Assembly: GCA_020634495.1 (NCBI GenBank)
Contig: JACKBR010000014.1
Coordinates: 36,626 to 100,625 of the forward strand
Source of the DNA: Ardenticatenaceae bacterium
Lineage (GTDB): Bacteria; Chloroflexota; Anaerolineae; Promineifilales; Promineifilaceae
Length of the DNA: 64,000 nt
Reading direction: 5' to 3'
Both the position numbers and the translations under genes were made by a program. Below, piece by piece: positions 59,091 through 64,000 of this stretch. The first letter of the stretch is position 1, and every line of letters begins with the position of its first letter. Under the pieces are notes generated by a model. The model saw only the letters and a program-made list of their open reading frames with translations. It did no database searches and had not been told where the DNA came from.

Positions 59091-59948
59091 TTACTGCGTG
59101 GGGTCCATTGTCAAATCTTCGCTGAACCACTTCATAGATAATTCAGTGAGCGTTCCATCCCCGTGCATTTCGGCGACGATTTCGCTGACGCGCTCAACCA
59201 GCGTGTCATTGCTCAACTCGCTGCTCTTATCAAAGGCCACTGCCAAATTTTCTGAGAAAACAGGCGACCCAACACGCGCCACAGCCACACCGCCGTCGAT
59301 AGCCGCCTGCACCACCGTGTTGGAGGTTAAGAAGACGCTAAATTCATCCCGCCCGGCCTGAATTGATTGGAAACAGTCGTTGTCTGTTTGCAAGGGAATG
59401 ATGGAAACATCGGCTGGTGGCTCGGCATAAAAGCTGCTGTCGGGCAAGCCCAGGCTGGCTTTATCACCGCTTAGCCATGTTTCGTATGTCGTGGAAACCC
59501 CAACACAAACAGATTGCCCAGCAATGTCGTCCAGGGAAGCGATGCCAGAGCCATCGGCAGCGGCAAACTGGGCCGGTGTGAAGTAATAAGCCGGTTCAGC
59601 AAAGTCCAACACCTGCTGGCGATCCGTTGTCACGGTCATAGAGCCGACACTCATGTCCCATTGTCCTCCCCAATTCCCAGCGGTAATGACATCCCAATCC
59701 GGCGTTACAAATTCGACCTCTACACCTAAACGTTCGGCAATTTCTGTGGCCACATCGATGTCAAAACCAACAAAATTGCCGTCTTCGTCCAGGTAAGATT
59801 GGGGGGCATAGTTGGCATCTGTGGAGACGCGAATGGTGCCGCGATCTTCAATTTCGCCCAGCAAATCAGCTGCGCCACCGCCGCCACAAGCTGCCAGCAA
59901 AATAGAAAGAATTGCAAAAACAAGCGTGACTAAAAAAAACTTCTTCAT
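59091..59948 (-). CDS. Amino-acid-type ABC substrate-binding lipoprotein
   Basis: 285 residues from ATG 59948, with GGAGGAG upstream. The signal ends in the lipobox LAAC, followed by GGGG. The SBP_bac_3 fold is shown by RGTIRVSTDANYAPQSYLDEDGNFVGFDIDVATEIAERLGV, and by FAEPAYYFTPAQ. The ligand is not predicted by sequence; GlnH/HisJ-type proteins bind polar amino acids or related compounds. The terminator after it uncouples its level from the permease and ATPase. Confidence 0.9.
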   Translation of the reverse strand: MKKFFLVTLVFAILSILLAACGGGGAADLLGEIEDRGTIRVSTDANYAPQSYLDEDGNFVGFDIDVATEIAERLGVEVEFVTPDWDVITAGNWGGQWDMSVGSMTVTTDRQQVLDFAEPAYYFTPAQFAAADGSGIASLDDIAGQSVCVGVSTTYETWLSGDKASLGLPDSSFYAEPPADVSIIPLQTDNDCFQSIQAGRDEFSVFLTSNTVVQAAIDGGVAVARVGSPVFSENLAVAFDKSSELSNDTLVERVSEIVAEMHGDGTLTELSMKWFSEDLTMDPTQ

Positions 59949-60114
59949 AGGTTTCTCCTCCAAGAAAATATTTTATTGTTAGGGGGAAATAGGTATGGGT
60001 ATTCGTATTCGGTAATCAGTAATTAGTCGGATCATGGACTACTGGTCACTGATCACTGGGTACTTTTACAATTGCTTATAAAAATTGGGAAAACTGATCT
60101 GGCCTCACCTCCTT

Positions 60115-61242
60115 CTAAATTGATCGCGTTAAATATTGGTAGACAAGTGAATGAAAATGGTGGACACCGTTTTCGCGCTGCACAGAAAAACGGCCGATGT
60201 CATAGGACCTCGACTGTAAACCTTTCTGCACCGTTTCGCAAATGACAATGTCTTCCTGCTGCACTTCATCGCTAAAGGCTATGGAATTTTGCATACTTTC
60301 CCAGCCACCGCCCGTGCCTGGCTGCTCAAAATACCATTCAAAAATAGTCAGCGTGCGGTCATGGCTAAGCGGCAAAATAATATTGATTTGTAGATTATCG
60401 GGGTAGAAATTGAGCATGAAGTTGGGGAAAACCCAATAATAAAGCGCCTCTTCCTCGGCTTCGGTACGCAAAAAGCGGCGATCGCGATCCAGGGCGGCCA
60501 CGTCGCTGGCGGGGCGCATGGGGGCGTGCTGTTTGGAATAGGTGGGGAATGTTTCCACGCGATATTGATCGTAATCAATCTCCCGAAACAGGCCGGGATG
60601 GGCAATGGGGATGTGGTATCCCTCTAAATAGTTGTCGATGTACACTTTCCAGTTGCAGTTGATAATGTAATCGCGTCGCTCGATGAGGCTCATGCGGGCC
60701 ATTGGGATTTTTTTGGCAGCTACTTCGCGTTCGATGTCGCCCAGGACGGCGCTGAGGGGTGGCGCGTCTTCAGCCAGGCAGGCCATGATGAAAGGGCCCC
60801 ATTCCTCTACGCGCACGGCCGTTAGACAAACATCCTCCTTCTGCCAGTTAGCGACTCCTTCAAATTCTGGGGCGTTTAGCAAACGGCCGTCTAACCCATA
60901 GGTCCACCCATGATAACGACACTGCAAACTTTTGCGGTTTCCTTTGCCGTTGGCCACCGGGCCGGCACGATGCCGACACACGTTGTAAAAGCCGCGCAGC
61001 GTGCCCTCTTTGCTCCGCGTAATGACCAGTGGCTCCCCGGCCAGTTCACAGGTGAAAAAGTCACCGTGGCGGAGCACCATATCGGCACGGCCTACGGGCT
61101 GCCAGGTTTTAGCAAATATTTTCTCTGTTTCTAGCGTTAGAAAAGCGGGATCCGTATACCAGCGAGCAGGCAACGTGCCTGCCTGAGCCAGATCAGGGTT
61201 GAAGGTATAATCATTTAAATCAGGCGACACAGCAGATTTCAT
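60115..61242 (-). CDS. Rieske-type non-haem iron oxygenase, alpha subunit
   Basis: 375 residues. The Rieske motif is CRHRAG (Cys89, His91) and CRYHGW (Cys108, His111). The catalytic iron site is formed by His210 and His215 with an acidic bridge (YIDNYLEGYHIPIAHP). The family is that of choline monooxygenase, GbcA and CntA, quaternary-ammonium demethylases or hydroxylases, by length and the WEYQ-like IIFEWYF block. No reductase gene is adjacent. It is upstream of the amino-acid transporter and amidinohydrolase genes, suggesting demethylation of an imported methylated compound. Confidence 0.85.
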   Translation of the reverse strand: MKSAVSPDLNDYTFNPDLAQAGTLPARWYTDPAFLTLETEKIFAKTWQPVGRADMVLRHGDFFTCELAGEPLVITRSKEGTLRGFYNVCRHRAGPVANGKGNRKSLQCRYHGWTYGLDGRLLNAPEFEGVANWQKEDVCLTAVRVEEWGPFIMACLAEDAPPLSAVLGDIEREVAAKKIPMARMSLIERRDYIINCNWKVYIDNYLEGYHIPIAHPGLFREIDYDQYRVETFPTYSKQHAPMRPASDVAALDRDRRFLRTEAEEEALYYWVFPNFMLNFYPDNLQINIILPLSHDRTLTIFEWYFEQPGTGGGWESMQNSIAFSDEVQQEDIVICETVQKGLQSRSYDIGRFSVQRENGVHHFHSLVYQYLTRSI

Positions 61243-61389
61243 TCAGACATTCACCACGAAATTCAACGTTTAATGGGTCGTCATGTTTTGTATGGATGCG
61301 GTAGAATCGAGCCTAAGTCTGGCACCATTATGCCACGAGACGCCCTGTTGGGGTAGAAAATAACAATTCACACGCATCGAGGAAAGAAA

Positions 61390-61791
61390 ATGCACAATCA
61401 GCCCATGGAAAAGATTATGGCCGAAGCCAAAACGATTGCTGTTGTTGGGTTCTCATCCAAAACGGCAAAGGCCGGTTATTACGTGCCCGCCTACCTGAAG
61501 GAGCAGGGATACCGCATCATTCCAGTGAATCCGATGTTGCAGGAAGGGTTGGGGGAAACGGCCGTTCCCTCCCTCACCGACATCGCCGAACCTGTTGACC
61601 TGGTGCTGCTCTTCCAGCGCAGCGAAAATGTGCCGCCCTTTGTTGACCAGGCCATTGCGATTGGAGCCAACGCCATTTGGATGCAGTTGGGCATTGCCCA
61701 CGAAGCCGCTGCCGAAAAAGCCAGGGCCGCCGGGCTAGATGTGGTGCAAAATGCCTGCATGTTGGTGGAGCACCGCCGCTGGAAGGCATAA
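61390..61791 (+). CDS. CoA-binding domain protein
   Basis: 133 residues. A Rossmann-type CoA_binding_2 domain: TIAVVGFSSKTAKAGYYVPAYLKEQGYRIIPVNP, then VDLVLLFQRSENVPPFVDQAIAIGANAIWMQLGI and NACMLVEHRR. YccU/YneT-like, no ligase domain. The function is unknown; these bind CoA or acetyl-CoA in succinyl-CoA-synthetase-like fashion. GAGGAAAG precedes the ATG. Divergent from the Rieske oxygenase gene. Confidence 0.9.
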   Translation: MHNQPMEKIMAEAKTIAVVGFSSKTAKAGYYVPAYLKEQGYRIIPVNPMLQEGLGETAVPSLTDIAEPVDLVLLFQRSENVPPFVDQAIAIGANAIWMQLGIAHEAAAEKARAAGLDVVQNACMLVEHRRWKA

Positions 61792-61909
61792 GAAATTTAA
61801 GCTTGGCACCTTTTTCAAAAATAGCTCCCAGGAATTTGGCTACAGTCCCTTTTAAGGCCAGCCGTTAGATTTTGGCAGCATAATTTGGGAACCTTATCAA
61901 ATGCAAAGC

Positions 61910-61945
61910 AAACCTGACAGTTCTTTGGCGAATTGTCAGGTTTTT
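61910..61945 (+). terminator. Intrinsic terminator upstream of the sulfotransferase-like gene
   Basis: AAACCTGACA (61910-61919) pairs perfectly with TGTCAGGTTT (61934-61943), loop 14 bases, followed by TTC. It lies after the CoA-binding gene and before the ATG at 61958, arguing against a start codon upstream of it. Confidence 0.7.
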
Positions 61946-61957
61946 CTGTGGAAACTT

Positions 61958-63124
61958 ATGCAAAATATCTTACGCAAATTTGTAACCAATGCCCGGGTGC
62001 TCAATATTAACCAAAAGGTGCGCCGCAACCCTACCAGCTTTGTCAGCCTGCGCGATTTTGACGTGACCCCTGGCGGCACCGTCTCGCTAAAAACGATTGC
62101 CCAAAACCCCAACATTACGCTTTACGCGCTGAACCATTTCAATCAGGAAGCTATTTTTGTAGAGACACCACCAGACGTTGATTTATCGCAACGGCCGTTT
62201 CTCTACCAGGCCCAGTACGATAACGCCATCCGGCTGTACAGCATGAGCTACAAAAGCTTCCTTAAGCTGGCCGACATGATGCGCCAGCCAGACAAGCAGC
62301 TCATTCTCATTCACTCTGTGGGCCGCTGTGGCTCAACCTTGCTAAATGCCGTCTTCAACAATCTGGATGATGTGCTGAGCCTGTCTGAGCCAGAGGCGTT
62401 TACCGAAATTGTGAAGCGGCGTGAGCCAGACGGCCGTAACGAAGATGAAATGGCTCGCTTGCTGGATGCCATTATTCAGGTGCAGTGCCGCCCCAGCCAT
62501 CAAATTGATCCCCAAAAGTACGTCATCAAATTCCGCAGCTTTTCTACGGTGATGATTGATCTGCTGCATCGGGTTGCTCCCCAATCCAAGCATATCTTCC
62601 TCTACCGCAATGCCGAAGACCGGGCGCGTTCCATTGCCCGCGCCTTCAAAACCGTAGAGGCCGGTAACGAGGTGATGGATGCGGCTAATTTGCGGGTGCG
62701 CAGCAAGTTTGTGCCGCTGCTCAGCCAATATTCCGGTCGCGCCACCAGCGGGAACCTATCCAAAGTGGAGTTCAGCATGTTGGCCTGGCTCTCTGGTATG
62801 CAAACCTACCTGGCGCTGCATGAGGCCGGGGTGCCCATGTGCGCTCTGCGCTACGAGGATATGATTGCCCAACCAGAACAAATTGTGCGCACGCTGTTTG
62901 AATATTGCGATTTGCCCACGACCCCAGACCGCATTGCCCTGGGCATGAAAGCCTTTGAACGGGATTCGCAGCAGGGGTCCAGCCTGGCCCGCAAAAACCT
63001 GAAGCAGGATGCGCAAAACCAGCTCACCGAGGAGCATCTACAGGAAATACGCCAGCTTTTGGCCGAGCACGACACCGTTCGAACGGCCGATTTCATCGTC
63101 CCTGGCACTATTGAAATTGCCTGA
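61958..63124 (+). CDS. Sulfotransferase-like protein
   Basis: 388 residues from ATG 61958; an in-frame ATG at 61901 would lie across a terminator hairpin. The PAPS-binding-like loop is SVGRCGSTLLNAVF (near residue 130), with a later Arg-Ser block, IFLYRNAEDRARSIARAF, in the place of the 3'-phosphate-binding motif. This pattern fits the sulfotransferase family in the broad sense. Donor and acceptor are unknown. No membrane segment. Followed by a small membrane protein gene in the same direction. Confidence 0.7.
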   Translation: MQNILRKFVTNARVLNINQKVRRNPTSFVSLRDFDVTPGGTVSLKTIAQNPNITLYALNHFNQEAIFVETPPDVDLSQRPFLYQAQYDNAIRLYSMSYKSFLKLADMMRQPDKQLILIHSVGRCGSTLLNAVFNNLDDVLSLSEPEAFTEIVKRREPDGRNEDEMARLLDAIIQVQCRPSHQIDPQKYVIKFRSFSTVMIDLLHRVAPQSKHIFLYRNAEDRARSIARAFKTVEAGNEVMDAANLRVRSKFVPLLSQYSGRATSGNLSKVEFSMLAWLSGMQTYLALHEAGVPMCALRYEDMIAQPEQIVRTLFEYCDLPTTPDRIALGMKAFERDSQQGSSLARKNLKQDAQNQLTEEHLQEIRQLLAEHDTVRTADFIVPGTIEIA

Positions 63125-63183
63125 AATTATTGAAACTTTGTCCCACCCTTGCCGTATAGTGTGTCATTCGGAGGTACTTACAG

Positions 63184-63582
63184 ATGAGTGACACAATTGA
63201 CAGCTTAAAAGAGGCTGAAAAAGAAGCGATGAATCCGGGAAGCCAACCTCGGCGCGTACGGCGGCACAATGGCAATACAACAGCCGGGTTAATTCTGATT
63301 GGTATTGGCACATTCTTTTTACTGAGCCATTTCACCAACTTCCACCTTCATAATTGGTGGGCGCTGTTTATTTTAATTCCAGCTTTACACAATTTGAATG
63401 AAGCGTGGCAGGGATACCGGGCAGACGGCCGTTTGCGCAGCCATGCCCGTCACTCGTTAATGGGTGGCATCTTCTTGGGTACGGTTGCTGCCTTTTTCTT
63501 GCTCAACCTGAGCTGGAACCTGTTTTGGCCCCTGGTCTTAATTATGATCGGTGTGGGGAGCCTGCTGAACGGCCGTTCATAG
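63184..63582 (+). CDS. Small DUF5668-like membrane protein
   Basis: 132 residues, with GGAGG nine bases before the ATG. A charged N-terminus is followed by four hydrophobic segments (AGLILIGIGTFFLLSHF, WWALFILIPALHNL, MGGIFLGTVAAFFLLNL and WPLVLIMIGVGSLL). The repeated pair GLILIGIG/LVLIMIGVG with L-x-WP is the LiaF/DUF5668 transmembrane pattern, usually linked to envelope stress systems. No sensor kinase is nearby. Octamers encode DGR and NGR. Confidence 0.75.
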   Translation: MSDTIDSLKEAEKEAMNPGSQPRRVRRHNGNTTAGLILIGIGTFFLLSHFTNFHLHNWWALFILIPALHNLNEAWQGYRADGRLRSHARHSLMGGIFLGTVAAFFLLNLSWNLFWPLVLIMIGVGSLLNGRS

Positions 63583-63657
63583 CTTCGTTACTCCTTTTCA
63601 CCCCGTCACCAGCTCTTTTTCTTCTCGCAAATTACCTCTTCCTCCATTACCATTCCC

Positions 63658-63848
63658 AGAATGAAATCGGCAGATTTACCAGATTTTTCTCTGCGTTCTC
63701 CGCGTTCTCTGCGGTGAAATTATTTTCAGAGGAGACTTCATGAGCGCAAGCTCAACACCATGAATGAAAATCAGCAGATTGCGCAGATTTACCAAATTTT
63801 TCTCTGCGTTCTCCGCGTTCTCCGCGGTTAAATTATTTTCAGAGGAGG
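63658..63848 (+). repeat. Two tandem units of the dispersed leader repeat, methyltransferase copy
   Basis: Bases 63736-63840 match the minus strand of 15597-15699 with one difference seen. The unit contains AGAGGAGACTTCATG, a seven-codon frame (63740-63763, ending TGA) and, from ATG 63764, a 32-codon frame whose stop overlaps the ATG of the next gene. The 270-base gap from 63583 holds nothing else. Confidence 0.85.
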
Positions 63849-63858
63849 AAATCTCAAC

Positions 63859-64000
63859 ATGACGAAGACAACTTTGGCTCACAAATCAACCGTCTCGCAA
63901 ATTCGGCAGCGGTTCGACGATGACGTCGAACGATTTTCTAATCTGCAAACGGGGCAATCTTCTACGGTGGATGCCCCATTAGCCCTGGAGCTTATTACCA
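63859..64000 (+). CDS. Start of a class I SAM-dependent methyltransferase (partial)
   Basis: The first 47 codons, MTKTTLAHKSTVSQIRQRFD, then VERFSNLQTGQSSTVDAPLALELIT, are like CmoA/methyltransferase-domain proteins whose N-termini carry a QIRQRFDxDVERFSNLxTGQ block. The catalytic motifs lie beyond the window edge. GAGGAGG lies eight bases before the ATG. The leader repeat occupies the upstream region. Confidence 0.6.
   Translation, partial: MTKTTLAHKSTVSQIRQRFDDDVERFSNLQTGQSSTVDAPLALELIT

Larger units (their letters stand above)
145..63575. repeat. Dispersed palindromic octamer ACGGCCGT
   Basis: About 120 exact copies were counted by eye across the window, for example at 145, 620, 1612, 4139, 8966, 12800, 13500, 17861, 21696, 25237, 31818, 37098, 41894, 47217, 51664, 57210, 61558 and 63568. 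One or two are expected at this base composition. Most copies extend to AACGGCCGTT or AAACGGCCGTTT. In proteins it appears as Thr-Ala-Val, Asn/Asp/Tyr-Gly-Arg or Arg-Pro. It also lies between ribosome-binding site and start codon (31818), in a terminator loop (59036) and at the centre of a terminator (41894). It resembles HIP1 in behaviour; its function is unknown to me. Confidence 0.95.

Noticed and set aside
63764..63862. A 32-codon peptide gene inside the leader repeat (MKISRLRRFTKFFSAF..)
   Set aside because: The peptide is an outcome of CTCTGCG/TTCTCCGCG repeat units, with FSAFSAFSA-type composition. Copies differ in frame length, so it is treated as part of the repeat, not as a protein gene.

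Overview
The window is a protein-dense bacterial chromosome segment: about 60 genes on both strands, no rRNA or tRNA, no CRISPR array, no phage or transposase genes. The gene content (MalT-type LuxR regulator, BTAD/NB-ARC/TPR regulator, BMP-type nucleoside ABC operon, lysine 2,3-aminomutase, M32 carboxypeptidase, many CGGGG-type lipoproteins) suggests a Chloroflexota (Anaerolineae/Ardenticatenia-like) organism. That is inference, since no marker gene is present. The strongest signal is a dispersed palindromic octamer, ACGGCCGT. I counted about 120 copies by eye, roughly one per 520 bases, against one or two expected by chance. It lies inside genes in all reading phases (read as TAV, NGR/DGR/YGR or RP), between genes and in hairpin terminators, much like HIP1 in cyanobacteria.

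Layout. 1-6 kb: end of an unknown gene, an AAA-like protein, a radical SAM/HhH protein, a beta-propeller lipoprotein with a coupled small protein, and an aldo/keto reductase. 5.9-8.6 kb: a response regulator and parB-parA, surrounded by three copies of a GTCAACC/GGTTGAC palindrome and a near-consensus parS. 9-12.5 kb: a GMC oxidoreductase and an aldehyde dehydrogenase, both with C-terminal membrane anchors, behind twin operator repeats. 12.5-20.5 kb: HtrA-type lipoprotein protease, RNase PH, DUF983, a VOC protein, two paralogous anchored alpha/beta hydrolases and small membrane proteins. 20.5-26 kb: MalT-like regulator divergent from an MFS transporter, then a histidine phosphatase coupled to a rRNA-methyltransferase-like gene.

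26-31.7 kb is accessory: an A+T-rich orphan, a MntA/HepT toxin-antitoxin pair, a ruined GH36 alpha-galactosidase and a GT-C-like membrane protein. 31.8-36.6 kb: wax ester synthase/DGAT with a zinc tail, followed by a large BTAD-ATPase-TPR regulator. 36.6-42.6 kb: group 1/2 sigma factor, DUF1992, esterase, TVP38 protein, M32 carboxypeptidase and a Lon-N domain protein. 42.8-46.9 kb: an A+T-rich, octamer-poor pair encoding a phospholipase-C-like/NAGPA/Ig-like fusion and a membrane-SH3 protein. 47-54.8 kb: IclR regulator, lysine 2,3-aminomutase, and a BMP-ABC transporter operon ending in a DinB gene. 55-56.3 kb: decayed intradiol dioxygenase and decayed RelBE-like toxin-antitoxin. 56.4-61.2 kb: amidinohydrolase, polar amino-acid ABC transporter and Rieske oxygenase, plausibly one catabolic group. 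61.4-64 kb: CoA-binding protein, sulfotransferase-like protein, small membrane protein and the start of a methyltransferase.

A second theme is dispersed intergenic repeats. A roughly 100-base element is nearly identical 48 kb apart, always just upstream of a ribosome-binding site. There are also CCCTCACCCC-type palindromes inside the BMP operon and GAGAC/GTCTC hairpins. Several promoters place the -10 box only 6-10 bases before the start codon, implying leaderless transcripts. Coordinates of motifs and counts come from reading by eye; family assignments come from recalled motifs, not database searches.
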